A stretch of 54,352 nt of DNA, taken from NCBI RefSeq assembly GCF_013304385.1, contig NZ_JAAITU010000026.1, positions 1-54,352 of the forward strand, in the 5' to 3' direction. The first letter of the stretch is position 1. The number at the start of each line of letters is the position of its first letter. The translations under genes were made by a program, and so were the position numbers. Below the pieces are notes generated by a model. The model had not been told where the DNA came from. It was given only the letters and a program-made list of their open reading frames with translations, and ran no database searches. This document shows, piece by piece, positions 42,508-49,912 of this stretch. This stretch comes from Blautia glucerasea (GTDB lineage Bacteria > Bacillota > Clostridia > Lachnospirales > Lachnospiraceae).

Positions 42508-42666
42508 ATGGAATTTTTCAACAGTGCAGTTGGTGTTTTGCAGACTCTCGTAGTGGCCCTGGGCGCAGGTCTTGGTATCTGGGGCGTTATCAACCTTCTG
42601 GAAGGTTACGGCCAGGACAACCCTGCTTCCAAAAGCCAGGGTATGAAACAGTTCATGGCTAATTAA
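42508..42666 (+). pseudogene. maff2: maff2 5' fragment, cut by the mobilizable element
   Basis: A 52-codon frame behind TTAGGAGG: one membrane helix (VLQTLVVALGAGLGIWGVIN) followed by LLEGYGQDNPASKSQGMKQF and then MAN-stop supplied by the inserted DNA. Intact Maff2 proteins continue with a second helix, which here lies 10.8 kb away at 53434-53503. Maff2 is a small membrane protein of the conjugation apparatus of Tn1549-like ICEs. Its loss of helix 2 should inactivate it unless the IME excises. Confidence 0.88.
42646..42665 (+). other. attL of the mobilizable element
   Basis: Core AAACAGTT (42646-42653) followed by the element arm ATGGCTAATTA (42655-42665). The reverse complement of this arm matches the right-end arm TAATTGGGGAT at 8 of 11 positions. 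Confidence 0.8.
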
Positions 42667-42689
42667 AGGGAACAAAAAGAAAGGGAATG

Positions 42690-42707
42690 CACAATCCAGA
42701 CGGTATC
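42690..42707 (+). repeat. 18-bp inverted repeat, left copy
   Basis: CACAATCCAGACGGTATC is the exact reverse complement of 51633-51650, just upstream of the recombinase start. The left copy lies about 40 bp inside the left end of the element. Confidence 0.85.
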
Positions 42708-42729
42708 AGCGGCAGGCTACAAGAATAAA

Positions 42730-42758
42730 TTGTGATTTCACAAGATTGGTGTTATAAT
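42730..42758 (+). promoter_or_regulatory. Left-end promoter of the mobilizable element
   Basis: TTGTGA (42730-42735) and TATAAT (42753-42758) are 17 bp apart. A CCGGGG/CCCCGG hairpin (42776-42793) follows in the leader of the HTH gene. Confidence 0.75.
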
Positions 42759-42821
42759 AAGAGAAAAGTTCCTGCCGGGGCAACCGCCCCGGTGGTATGG
42801 ATAGAAAGGCAGGAAAACAAT

Positions 42822-43094
42822 ATGCACATCAGCTATAAACCACTCTGGCACACACTGTTAGAGCGTGATATGAGAAAAGAGGATTTAAGGCTTGCTGCTG
42901 GTATGACAACAAATATGATTGCCAACATGAGCAAAGAGGGAAAGCACATCAGCATGGATACATTAGCCCGTATCTGTGAAACTCTGAATTGTGAGATTAC
43001 TGATGTGATTGAGTTAGTACCAGACGAGCCTGCTTCCACAGGAGGTAAGGAACATGAGCGAATTGAAACCAAGAATAACGGAAAACGGAATTGA
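42822..43094 (+). CDS. Small XRE-type HTH regulator
   Basis: A 90-aa protein that is mostly a Cro/CI-type HTH domain: LWHTLLERDMRKEDLRLAAGMTTNMIANMSKEGKHISMDTLARICETLNCEITDVIELVP (about 6-66), in the YozG/DUF739-like short class. A variable charged tail follows. GGCAGG lies before the ATG at 42822. It overlaps tnpV by 41 bp, so the two are expressed together from the promoter at 42730. Likely controls element genes; target unknown. Confidence 0.85.
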   Translation: MHISYKPLWHTLLERDMRKEDLRLAAGMTTNMIANMSKEGKHISMDTLARICETLNCEITDVIELVPDEPASTGGKEHERIETKNNGKRN

Positions 43095-43431
43095 TTATAT
43101 CCTTGTCGGAGATTACTACATTCCAGGCTTGAAACTGCCGGAGGAACACCGCCCTATCGGAAAGTACGGACGAATGCACCGGGAATATTTAAGAGAAGTC
43201 CACCCAGCCAGATTGAATACATTGATACTGACCGGAGAATTGTTGACATATCTTGCAGACCTGAATGAACAGGCACAAAAACGGTTAGACACTATCATGG
43301 AGCAGATGAAAGCTACCGAGGGCGTGACAGAGGAATTGAAGTGTACCCGACAAATGGAATGGGTGCAGCGTTGCAATAACATTCACAACAGGGCAGAAGA
43401 AATTGTTTTGTATGAGATGATTTATTCATAA
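43054..43431 (+). CDS. tnpV: TnpV-family transposon protein
   Basis: A 125-aa protein matching TnpV of Tn4451-type mobilizable elements: PRITENGIDYILVGDYYIPGL (about 6-26), YGRMHREYLREVHPARLNTLILTGELLTYL (about 38-67) and a helical C-terminus ending NNIHNRAEEIVLYEMIYS. TnpV is conserved in clostridial mobilizable elements, with unknown function. AGGAGG precedes the ATG within the preceding gene. The presence of TnpV with a serine recombinase places the element near the Tn4451 group. Confidence 0.85.
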   Translation: MSELKPRITENGIDYILVGDYYIPGLKLPEEHRPIGKYGRMHREYLREVHPARLNTLILTGELLTYLADLNEQAQKRLDTIMEQMKATEGVTEELKCTRQMEWVQRCNNIHNRAEEIVLYEMIYS

Positions 43432-43460
43432 CGGGAGCAATTAAATCGGAGGTATATAAG

Positions 43461-44423
43461 ATGATTGAAATTGTATTTGGTGAAAGTGCCTGTGGAAGTT
43501 TGAAAATTGCCCAAACTTACGGCAAGGGAAAGTATAGAGGAAGTGCTGTTTCAATATTTATGAGGCACGAAGACGGGAGTGTTCCATCTTCAGATGAAAT
43601 GAAAAAGGCACAGCTTCAAGCACAGGAACAAGAACGCATTGCTTGGGAGAATGCTATTCCATTGGGAGGCAAGAGCAGTGATGTTTATTGTTTTGATATG
43701 GTTCTTAGTGTGGGAGATATTTCTGATAATGGAATTGGCGAACAGCGGAAAAATATTTTCAAGAAAATGCTGTCTGTCTGCTTTGTAGAGGATTTAGATT
43801 ATCAGGTTGAAGAAAAAATACAGAAAATTAAAACTACATTGACCTCAGTGATTGAACGATATGTAGCTGGGGAAGAAATTCGCATTTGGTATAGCTATAA
43901 TCCAGATGAGCTTTGTGGTATGTATTGGCTTATGAAACAACTTCAACCATTAAACTGCCAGACAACAATTTATTTGGTTAAGTTACCTACATGGGAATAT
44001 GGAAAAGAAAATACTATGACATCCAAAATAGCATGGGGCGAGGTGTCTCCTGGCGAATGGGGAAACTATATAACTCTACAAGAGAAAGCTAATCCTGTAT
44101 TTCTTTCAGCTTGTACTATGAAATGGAATCAACTTCAAAATGAAAATGCACCTTTGCGTGCAATGTTAAATGGTAAATTGCAAAGCGTTTCAGAAGATAT
44201 ATATGATAGTTTCATTCTTCGTGAAATTGCGGAACAGCCAGAGCAATTCAAAATGGCTATTGTCATAGGTAATGTTTTAGGAAAATATCAACTTGGAATT
44301 AGTGATGTATGGATTTCCAATCGCATTGATAAAATGCTTGAAGATGGTGTGTTGGAAATTATACAGGACGCACCAAAGGGAGAAACAAATTATCGCCGAA
44401 TATTAAGAAAACGAATGAAATAA
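43461..44423 (+). CDS. DUF1835/DUF3658-like cargo protein
   Basis: A 320-aa soluble protein. The N-terminal half (about 1-175) looks like DUF1835: IEIVFGESACGSLKIAQ, VYCFDMVLSVGDISD, and EIRIWYSYNPDELCGMYWLMKQL. The C-terminal half (about 240-315) resembles DUF3658: NAPLRAMLNGKLQSVSEDIYDSFIL and MLEDGVLEIIQ. Both families are of unknown function. The gene is AT-richer than the element backbone around it and lies in the interval between tnpV and the minus-strand regulator, so it looks like a passenger. CGGAGG precedes the ATG. No defence or resistance motif is evident. Confidence 0.75.
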   Translation: MIEIVFGESACGSLKIAQTYGKGKYRGSAVSIFMRHEDGSVPSSDEMKKAQLQAQEQERIAWENAIPLGGKSSDVYCFDMVLSVGDISDNGIGEQRKNIFKKMLSVCFVEDLDYQVEEKIQKIKTTLTSVIERYVAGEEIRIWYSYNPDELCGMYWLMKQLQPLNCQTTIYLVKLPTWEYGKENTMTSKIAWGEVSPGEWGNYITLQEKANPVFLSACTMKWNQLQNENAPLRAMLNGKLQSVSEDIYDSFILREIAEQPEQFKMAIVIGNVLGKYQLGISDVWISNRIDKMLEDGVLEIIQDAPKGETNYRRILRKRMK

Positions 44424-44435
44424 TAACCACAGCAC

Positions 44436-44480
44436 AAACCGCTGCTACATGGAATCCAACAAACCATGCAACAGCGGTTT
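44436..44480. terminator. Bidirectional terminator between convergent cargo and regulator genes
   Basis: AAACCGCTG (44436-44444) and CAGCGGTTT (44472-44480) are perfect arms, with ATGG/CCAT inside. TTTTCC follows on the plus strand. Confidence 0.75.
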
Positions 44481-44484
44481 TCCT

Positions 44485-45291
44485 TTACCGTTTTTTCCTC
44501 TGGCTGATAGGCGTTCCCATTTTCTTTGATTTTTTGAGAATACGAATGAACCAGCGAAATTCTTCTTCTGACAGGTTTTTATAGTTGATACCAAGCTGCT
44601 TGCAGTAAAGGATAACCAGTTTTTCATCTCGACTGCCCTTGAAATTTTCGACCGCTTCCAGATTTTCTTTCAGTTCATCGGCAACGGTAGTTTGGGGCGC
44701 ACTCTCGCTGTCCTTTTTGTGGAATTCCCGAATATCCCGGATAATCAGGTTGAGGTCATCCAGAACCATGTGACTGAAATACTCATCATCACTGATATGT
44801 GCGGCTTGCAGCACCTTCAAATGCGGGTCATCTTCGCCGGGGCGATACCGTTCAATAATTTCATGCCGGACGGTATCAACAAGGGAGTTGAGATTTTGGA
44901 TTTGCATGGTGGCAATCCCGTCCACATAAATCTCAATGTCCGCAAGAAACTTGATAAAGTCCTTATGGGTGGCAAGTTCGCAGAGCAGACGGTTGTTAAT
45001 CCGACCGCTTTTCAGCAGTGCCACCATCTCATCGTTCAAATGCAGCTCCGTCAGTGGCGTGTTGATCTGCTCCCTGTTCTCTGTCCGGCACAGCAGATAA
45101 TCGACGGAAACCCCATAGAAGTCTGCCAGCGTGATAAGGTTGCCATGATTGATTTCCTTATAATCCTCTTTTTCATAACTGCCAAGGGCTGATTTAGAAA
45201 TGCCCGTCAGCTTTGATAGTTCTTCCAGATTTAAGCCTTTGTCTTTGCGGAGTTCCCAAAGGCGTTCCTGTATGCTTGTTGCAACTTTCAT
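44485..45291 (-). CDS. XRE-family regulator with long C-terminal domain
   Basis: A 268-aa protein on the minus strand. HTH domain at residues 6-65: IQERLWELRKDKGLNLEELSKLTGISKSALGSYEK, DFYGVSVDYLLCRTENREQ. The C-terminal part (about 75-265) is helical and includes LTELHLNDEMVALLKSGRINNRLLCEL and LVILYCKQLGINYKNLSEEEFRWFIRIL. The same architecture occurs repeatedly in clostridial mobilizable elements. GGAAAGGAGC precedes the ATG at 45291; the longer frame upstream has no ribosome site. It is probably autoregulated through the inverted repeat at 45350. Confidence 0.85.
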   Translation of the reverse strand: MKVATSIQERLWELRKDKGLNLEELSKLTGISKSALGSYEKEDYKEINHGNLITLADFYGVSVDYLLCRTENREQINTPLTELHLNDEMVALLKSGRINNRLLCELATHKDFIKFLADIEIYVDGIATMQIQNLNSLVDTVRHEIIERYRPGEDDPHLKVLQAAHISDDEYFSHMVLDDLNLIIRDIREFHKKDSESAPQTTVADELKENLEAVENFKGSRDEKLVILYCKQLGINYKNLSEEEFRWFIRILKKSKKMGTPISQRKKR

Positions 45292-45338
45292 GGGCGCACG
45301 CTCCTTTCCGGTGGTTTTATTTCTGCCGTTTAACTGGA

Positions 45339-45367
45339 TTATATCACACTTTCCGCAATCGTGGAAA
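45339..45367 (-). promoter_or_regulatory. Promoter -10 and candidate operator of the minus-strand XRE gene
   Basis: On the minus strand a TATAAT lies within 45337-45344. Just upstream is TTTCCGC-AATC-GTGGAAA (45350-45367), an inverted repeat with 7-bp arms and one mismatch. This is the right position for a repressor to cover the -35 region. Confidence 0.55.
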
Positions 45368-45369
45368 TT

Positions 45370-45773
45370 TCTGATTTTCCCCCTGATTCCTACTTTGTGG
45401 ATATACGGCACAGGGCACAAAAATGTTCTATGATACAGGTAGTTCATCGATGGATTATTCCAATCGAATGACCAGCCTGTGTGGGATATGCTTCCCCGGC
45501 GATGTAGCGCCATGACTTTTGGCAGGGATATGGAGGAACCCTGACCGAAACGAGCGTACCAAAGGGAGCGATACGCCGCTGTGAGATTCAGGGGAGGAAC
45601 GACACCGGGGAGAACTGGCGAACTGACACCGAAATGATACCGAAACACGACAATCTGATAGGGGGATAGTCTACCCTATCGCTGATACTTCGGGAGATTT
45701 TAAGCGGCTCTATGACCGTAATTTTGCCGAAAATCGCCCCGAAACCATACACAAAAATGGGAGGAAGCGCAAT
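45370..45773. other. Noncoding interval between divergent modules
   Basis: No credible gene was found in roughly 400 bp between the XRE regulator and the small ORF at 45774. It holds GATAGGG (45657-45663) paired with CCCTATC (45674-45680), and repeats of the type ACCGAAA (45629-45634 region and 45639-45645). These could be binding sites or a promoter leader; no function is assigned. Confidence 0.5.
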
Positions 45774-45962
45774 ATGCCGAGAATGAGCAAAAAGAGGAAG
45801 CATGAGCTTTCCTTTTACCTCAATGACCGGGGGCGTGTCACTTACAACGAATTATGCCGGAAATGCCAGCATGGGTGCAGGCAGAGCTTCCGGGCGGTTG
45901 TGGTTGACTGCCCCCGTTATTTATCCAAACGAGCAAAGAAAAAGGAGGAACACACCGAATGA
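45774..45962 (+). CDS. Small element-conserved basic protein
   Basis: A 62-aa protein, rich in Arg, Lys and Cys: MPRMSKKRKHELSFYLNDRGRVTYNELCRKC, then CRQSFRAVVVDCPRY and KRAKKKEEHTE. The C-x2-C and further Cys residues could bind metal, which is only a guess. GGGAGG precedes the ATG. Its stop overlaps the next start (ATGA), so it belongs to the same operon as the two following ORFs. Similar short ORFs accompany DUF3847 and MobA genes in related elements. Confidence 0.7.
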   Translation: MPRMSKKRKHELSFYLNDRGRVTYNELCRKCQHGCRQSFRAVVVDCPRYLSKRAKKKEEHTE

Positions 45963-46300
45963 ATTTTGAATTTATGACGATAGACACACCATTGCCGCCG
46001 TGTATGCCATTTCCCATAGCGTTGACAGGATTTCCAGTCAGCAGCACCGCAAAGGTCATGTACTGCCGGATGCTGGACGCTATGCTATCCAAAGGGCAGG
46101 AGGACGAAAACGGAATCCTGTTTGTCTGCTTCCCTGTCACAGCCATTGCTACAGTCCTGTCCCGCAACTCCATGACGGTCAAGCGTTCTCTGAATGAACT
46201 GGAAACCGCTGGGCTTATCATGCGGGTGCGTCAGGGCGTGGGAGAACCAAACCGGATTTATGTGCTGATACCGGGAAAGGAGGACGCTGCCCTTGCCTGA
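45959..46300 (+). CDS. Winged-helix protein, replication-initiator-like N-terminal domain
   Basis: A 113-aa protein with a helix-turn-helix of the RepA_N/MarR-like type: SSTAKVMYCRMLDAMLSKGQ (about 28-47), VTAIATVLSRNSMTVKRSLNELETAGLIMRVRQGVGEPNRIYV (about 58-100). The recognition helix would be NSMTVKRSLNELE. It is much shorter than true initiators and probably regulates the element's mobilization or replication genes. It overlaps the preceding ORF by 4 bp and the following one by 8 bp. Confidence 0.78.
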   Translation: MNFEFMTIDTPLPPCMPFPIALTGFPVSSTAKVMYCRMLDAMLSKGQEDENGILFVCFPVTAIATVLSRNSMTVKRSLNELETAGLIMRVRQGVGEPNRIYVLIPGKEDAALA

Positions 46301-46589
46301 GACCTCAAAGCTGGAAAAACTCAACTGGGAGCTGGAGAAAAGCGAAAAGAAACTGCGGAAAGCCATCAATGATGAAAAGGCATTGCAGTACCAGTTAAAG
46401 CAGCTTACCCGAAAGGAACGAACGCACCGGCTCTGTACCCGTGGCGGTATGCTGGAAAGTTTTCTGCAAGAGCCGGAACGCCTGACAGATGATGATGTCA
46501 TGCTGTTGTTGAAACTCATTTTTCACAGGCAGGACACGCAGGAACTATTGAAAAAACTGCTGGAACGGGAGAAGCCGGAAACCCCTTAG
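46293..46589 (+). CDS. DUF3847-family small coiled-coil protein
   Basis: A 98-aa protein. SKLEKLNWELEKSEKKLRKAINDEKALQYQLKQL (about 5-38) is a coiled coil, followed by TRKERTHRLCTRGGMLESFL (about 39-58), the DUF3847 signature. It is the standard neighbour of MobA/MobL relaxase genes and of oriT in clostridial mobilizable elements, so a relaxosome accessory role is likely but unproven. The start is TTG at 46293, supported by GGAGG 10 bp upstream and by overlap with the previous gene. The oriT begins right at its stop codon. Confidence 0.8.
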   Translation: MPETSKLEKLNWELEKSEKKLRKAINDEKALQYQLKQLTRKERTHRLCTRGGMLESFLQEPERLTDDDVMLLLKLIFHRQDTQELLKKLLEREKPETP

Positions 46590-46636
46590 TTTACTAAGGG
46601 CGCAATTATACACCACCCAGAGGTTGGTGCATTGCG
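46583..46636 (-). other. Candidate MOBQ-type oriT with nick site
   Basis: On the minus strand, TAATTGCGCCCT (46608-46597) matches the RSF1010-type MOBQ nick consensus TAAGTGCG^CCCT at 11 of 12 bases. Directly 5' of it is an imperfect inverted repeat (CGCAAT...CACCA with TGGTG...ATTGCG, plus-strand 46601-46636), as in MOBQ origins. On the other side is a perfect CCCTTAGT/ACTAAGGG palindrome (46583-46600). The relaxase encoded downstream is of the MobA/MobL (MOBQ) family, which fits. Confidence 0.8.
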
Positions 46637-46820
46637 TTCTCCGAAGGCTCCTTGCCGGAGGGCTGTGATTTTCCGCAGTCAAGGTCTGCTCCAAATCATA
46701 CAGGGGACGCTACGCTTCCCCTGCGCTGGCTGCCGCCAGCTACCCTTTTGTGGACTTGCCATCTGGGGACACCTTGCGTTGCAAGCTGTTCCCAGCCGAT
46801 AAGTTTCATAAAATATAATG
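46637..46820. other. Noncoding stretch after oriT
   Basis: No convincing gene. It contains short GC-rich hairpins (CTCCG...CGGAG; GGGGACGC...GCTTCCCC). These may belong to the oriT region or mark the join where the XRE-DUF2178 module sits. Confidence 0.4.
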
Positions 46821-46823
46821 CAA

Positions 46824-46890
46824 ATGGAAAGCTAACTTGACATAAAAGAACTATGTGATATAATGGAAGCATGGAAAGTTAACTTTCCAT
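46824..46890 (+). promoter_or_regulatory. Promoter with two operators for the XRE-DUF2178 pair
   Basis: TTGACA (46837-46842) and TATAAT (46859-46864) with a 16-bp spacer. A perfect 20-bp palindrome, ATGGAAAGTTAACTTTCCAT (46871-46890), lies just after the -10. A related copy at 46824-46843 (17 of 20 matches) overlaps the -35. The two are 47 bp apart. This is a clear autorepression layout. Confidence 0.85.
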
Positions 46891-46906
46891 AAGAGAGGAG
46901 GATGAC

Positions 46907-47104
46907 ATGAAAAATCGCCTGGAAGAATTACGAAAGCAACGAGGCATAAAGCAAGAAGATTTAGCAAATGCATTGGAAGTATCACGACAGACCATCGGCT
47001 CTTTGGAAAACGGACGCTATAACCCATCTATTCAGTTGGCATTTAAGATTGCCAGATATTTCAACATGAGTATTGAAGAAATTTTTATTTACGAGGAGGA
47101 TTGA
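46907..47104 (+). CDS. Short XRE-type repressor
   Basis: A 65-aa protein that is just an HTH_3 domain: NRLEELRKQRGIKQEDLANALEVSRQTIGSLENGRYNPSIQLAFKIARYFNMSIEEIF. GAGAGGAGG precedes the ATG. It overlaps no gene but ends 2 bp before the membrane protein start, whose ribosome site (GAGGAGG) lies in its last codons. This repressor plus DUF2178 membrane protein is a recurrent two-gene unit in Firmicutes. It likely binds the palindromes at 46824 and 46871. Confidence 0.9.
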   Translation: MKNRLEELRKQRGIKQEDLANALEVSRQTIGSLENGRYNPSIQLAFKIARYFNMSIEEIFIYEED

Positions 47105-47106
47105 TT

Positions 47107-47523
47107 ATGAAAAAAAGGTTGTTGATTTTAATGACAGTTACAGGAATGATTATTCTACTGGGAGGATTGCTAACATACGGTTTGGGAGTACATGAAATAA
47201 TACCTGTGCCACGTCCCGACTTAATAGTAGTAGGTACATCTCTCATTGGAATTTTGCTGATTGTATCTGGTGTGTGCGACTTGTTCGTTAAGAAAACCAA
47301 AGAAATGGAAATAGAGGAAAATGACGAGAGAAATATTTCGCTTAGTAATGCTGCTATGGCAAGTGGCTTCAAGGTAATGAATGTTACGATTGCTGTTTCT
47401 ATTTTTGCTTTGATTTTCACCGGATATATGACAGTAGTCCCATGTTTCACTATTATTGGGGCTTATGCTATTGGACAAATTGTATTTATTGTGCGACTTT
47501 GGTACTTGCACAAAACTATGTAA
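47107..47523 (+). CDS. DUF2178-like small membrane protein
   Basis: A 138-aa protein with four membrane helices: about 4-24, 37-57, 84-105 and 109-129. Between helices 2 and 3 lies the family mark EIEENDERNISLSNAAMASG (ENDER-type motif). The function of such proteins is unknown. They are usually paired with a short XRE repressor, as here, and have been guessed to sense envelope conditions. The ATG at 47107 is preferred over TTG at 47101 because GAGGAGG is 7 bp upstream. A terminator follows at 47562. Confidence 0.8.
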   Translation: MKKRLLILMTVTGMIILLGGLLTYGLGVHEIIPVPRPDLIVVGTSLIGILLIVSGVCDLFVKKTKEMEIEENDERNISLSNAAMASGFKVMNVTIAVSIFALIFTGYMTVVPCFTIIGAYAIGQIVFIVRLWYLHKTM

Positions 47524-47561
47524 ATGTATTACTAAATACCCGCCGCCCCCAGCGGCACAAC

Positions 47562-47596
47562 AAGCAGGAAATCTGAAAAGGTATCCTGCTTTTTCT
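47562..47596 (+). terminator. Terminator of the XRE-DUF2178 unit
   Basis: AAGCAGGA (47562-47569) pairs with TCCTGCTT (47584-47591), followed by TTTTCT. It lies only about 30 bp before the relaxase start, so the relaxase gene needs read-through or its own promoter. Confidence 0.75.
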
Positions 47597-47626
47597 ATGT
47601 CCAAAAACGGAAAGGAGGAACACAAA

Positions 47627-49201
47627 ATGCCCTGTCCACACAACGAAATCTCTATTGTGCAGCGCAGCCACCGCCAGTCTGCGGTTGCCGCCGCTGCTTA
47701 CCAGAGCGGCGAAAAGCTGTTCTGTGAATATGACCAGGAAGTAAAACACTACCCGGAAAAGCGTGGTATCGTCCACAATGAAATCCTGCTCCCGGCAAAC
47801 GCTCCCCTGGAGTACACAGACCGCAACACCCTCTGGAACGCTGCCGAAGCTGTTGAGAAGCAATGGAACTCCCAGCTTGCAAGGCGGTGGGTGCTTTCCA
47901 TTCCCAGAGAGATACCGCCCGACCAGTACGCCGCCCTTGTACGGGATTTCTGCCGCCAGCAGTTTGTTTCCAAAGGAATGTGCGTGGATTTTGCCATCCA
48001 TGACAAAGGGGACGGAAACCCACACGCCCATGTCATGCTGACCATGCGGGCAATGGATGAGCGTGGGAAATGGCTTCCCAAGAGCCGCAAGGTCTATGAA
48101 CTTGATAAGAACGGGGAACGAATCAAGCTCCCGTCCGGCAGGTGGAAAAGCCACAAGGAAGATACGGTTGACTGGAACGACCGCAAATATGGCGAAATCT
48201 GGCGGCATGAATGGGAGGTCATCCAAAACCGCTATCTGGAAGCCAACAACCGCCCGGAACGAGTAGATCTCCGTTCTTACGAAAGACAGGGGCTTGATAT
48301 TATCCCTACCGTCCATGAAGGGGCTGCTGTCCGGCAGATGGAAAAGCGTGGGATTCAGACGAACATCGGCAACCTGAACCGAGAAATCAAAGCCGCCAAT
48401 AGTTTGATGAAGTCCATCCGGCAGCTTATTAAAAATCTCAAAGGCTGGATTGCGGAGCTTAGCGAAAAGCGGAATGAACTGCTTGCCCAAAAAGCTGCGG
48501 AGGAAGCGGTCTTTCTTCCCAATCTGCTGATGAAGTATATGGAGATACGAAAGGCAGAACGGAGCAGCTGGACACGGGCGGGACAAAGCCGGGGGACTTC
48601 CAAAGACTTAAAGGCAGTCAGCGAAGCCCTGTCCTATCTCCAGAGAAAGGGACTTTCCACCGTGGAGGATTTGGAAAACTTTATAGAAACGTCCGGGAAA
48701 TCTGCCGCCGACTACCGAAAGCAGATGAAGCCAAAGGAAACCCGCAGCAACGTGATTGACGCTATCCTTGCCGCCCGGACGGACTGTAAGGAATGTAAGC
48801 CCGTTTATGAGAAATACCAGAAGATATTTTTCAAGAAAACTAAGGAAAAATTCAAGCTGGAACACCCGGAGGTTGCCCGGTTTGAGAAAGCCAGTGCCTA
48901 CCTTGCCAAGCACCCGGACGATAAGGACAGCACGAAAAAGGAGCTTTTGCAGGAACAGGCGAAGCTTGTGGACGAAATCGCAGACTTGAAAGTACCGTTG
49001 ACCGAGGTGCAGGAAGATTTGAAGAAGCTGTGGGACATCCGCTACTGGGTACGGAAAGCCACACCCGGCACAGAGGAAAGCAAAGAGCCGCCCAAGAAGC
49101 AGCCCCTCAAAGAAGTCTTGCAGGATAAGGCTGACGAGAAGAGAGCACAGAAAAACGCCCCGGCGCAGACGAAACACAAACAACAGGATATGGAACTTTA
49201 A
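47627..49201 (+). CDS. MobA/MobL-family (MOBQ) relaxase
   Basis: A 524-aa relaxase that nicks oriT and pilots the strand through a host ICE's channel. The N-terminal nuclease domain (about 1-215) has QRSHRQSAVAAAAYQSGEKL (about 12-31), the catalytic Tyr expected within that Y-containing helix, and the metal-binding HxH in HDKGDGNPHAHVMLTMR (about 124-140). Then come RKYGEIWRHEWEVIQNRYLE and a long coiled-coil region (about 240-500) of unknown role. AAGGAGG precedes the ATG at 47627; the frame extends further upstream without a ribosome site. The oriT candidate lies about 1 kb upstream, separated by the XRE-DUF2178 pair. Confidence 0.93.
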   Translation: MPCPHNEISIVQRSHRQSAVAAAAYQSGEKLFCEYDQEVKHYPEKRGIVHNEILLPANAPLEYTDRNTLWNAAEAVEKQWNSQLARRWVLSIPREIPPDQYAALVRDFCRQQFVSKGMCVDFAIHDKGDGNPHAHVMLTMRAMDERGKWLPKSRKVYELDKNGERIKLPSGRWKSHKEDTVDWNDRKYGEIWRHEWEVIQNRYLEANNRPERVDLRSYERQGLDIIPTVHEGAAVRQMEKRGIQTNIGNLNREIKAANSLMKSIRQLIKNLKGWIAELSEKRNELLAQKAAEEAVFLPNLLMKYMEIRKAERSSWTRAGQSRGTSKDLKAVSEALSYLQRKGLSTVEDLENFIETSGKSAADYRKQMKPKETRSNVIDAILAARTDCKECKPVYEKYQKIFFKKTKEKFKLEHPEVARFEKASAYLAKHPDDKDSTKKELLQEQAKLVDEIADLKVPLTEVQEDLKKLWDIRYWVRKATPGTEESKEPPKKQPLKEVLQDKADEKRAQKNAPAQTKHKQQDMEL

Positions 49202-49267
49202 CAGGCACTTGCCATTTTCAGATTGAGAATGATAAGTGCCTTTTCTTTTTTACAAGGAGGAATTGAT

Positions 49268-49912
49268 TTGAATGTATTTGAAGCTGTGAAGCAGTCCGTT
49301 ACGACAAGACAGGCTGCGGAGCATTACGGAATCCGGGTAAACAGAAACGGGATGGCTTGCTGCCCGTTCCACAACGATAAGACCCCCAGCATGAAGCTGG
49401 ACAAGCGTTTCCACTGCTTCGGATGTGGTGCAGATGGGGATGTGATTGATTTTGTAGCTGCCCTGTACGGGCTGGGGAAAAAGGAAGCCGCCGCACAGTT
49501 GGCGAGTGACTTCGGGCTTGCCTATGAGGACTGGAAGCCACCGGGCAGGGCAAGGAAGCCCAAGCCCCGGCAGAAATCCCCGGAAGAACAGTTCCGGGAA
49601 GCAAAGGCACATTGCTTCCGTGTCCTTGCCGATTATCTACACCTCTTACGGGTATGGAAAACCGACTATGCCCCGCACTCCCCGGAGGAAGCGTTTCATC
49701 CCCGGTTCGTGGAAGCCTTGCAGAAGCAAGCCCATGTGGAATATCTGCTGGATGTGCTGCTGTTTGGGGATACGGAGGAAATCGCTTCACTGATTACGGA
49801 ACATGGAAAGGATGTGATACAGCTTGAACAGCGAATGGCAGAGCTTGCCGCCGCAGACGCAGCAAGAACTAAAAAACACCATGAACGCCATGCAGCCGCC
49901 CCAGAGCGTTGA
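49268..49912 (+). CDS. CHC2 zinc-finger primase-like protein
   Basis: A 214-aa protein starting with a DnaG-type zinc domain: VTTRQAAEHYGIRVNRNGMACCPFHNDKTPSMKLDKRFHCFGCGADGDVIDFVAAL (about 10-65), with the CHCC ligands in CPFH and CFGC. The region after about 90 is helical with no TOPRIM core, so it is a partial primase working with another protein. The start is TTG at 49268, chosen for AAGGAGG 6 bp upstream. The 3' end overlaps the VapE gene by 89 bp. Together the two look like a replication module of the element. Confidence 0.87.
   Translation: MNVFEAVKQSVTTRQAAEHYGIRVNRNGMACCPFHNDKTPSMKLDKRFHCFGCGADGDVIDFVAALYGLGKKEAAAQLASDFGLAYEDWKPPGRARKPKPRQKSPEEQFREAKAHCFRVLADYLHLLRVWKTDYAPHSPEEAFHPRFVEALQKQAHVEYLLDVLLFGDTEEIASLITEHGKDVIQLEQRMAELAAADAARTKKHHERHAAAPER

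Noticed and set aside
46652-46840. 62-codon frame downstream of oriT
   Set aside because: Pro/Cys-rich composition, no ribosome site, and it ends inside the XRE operator-promoter region.
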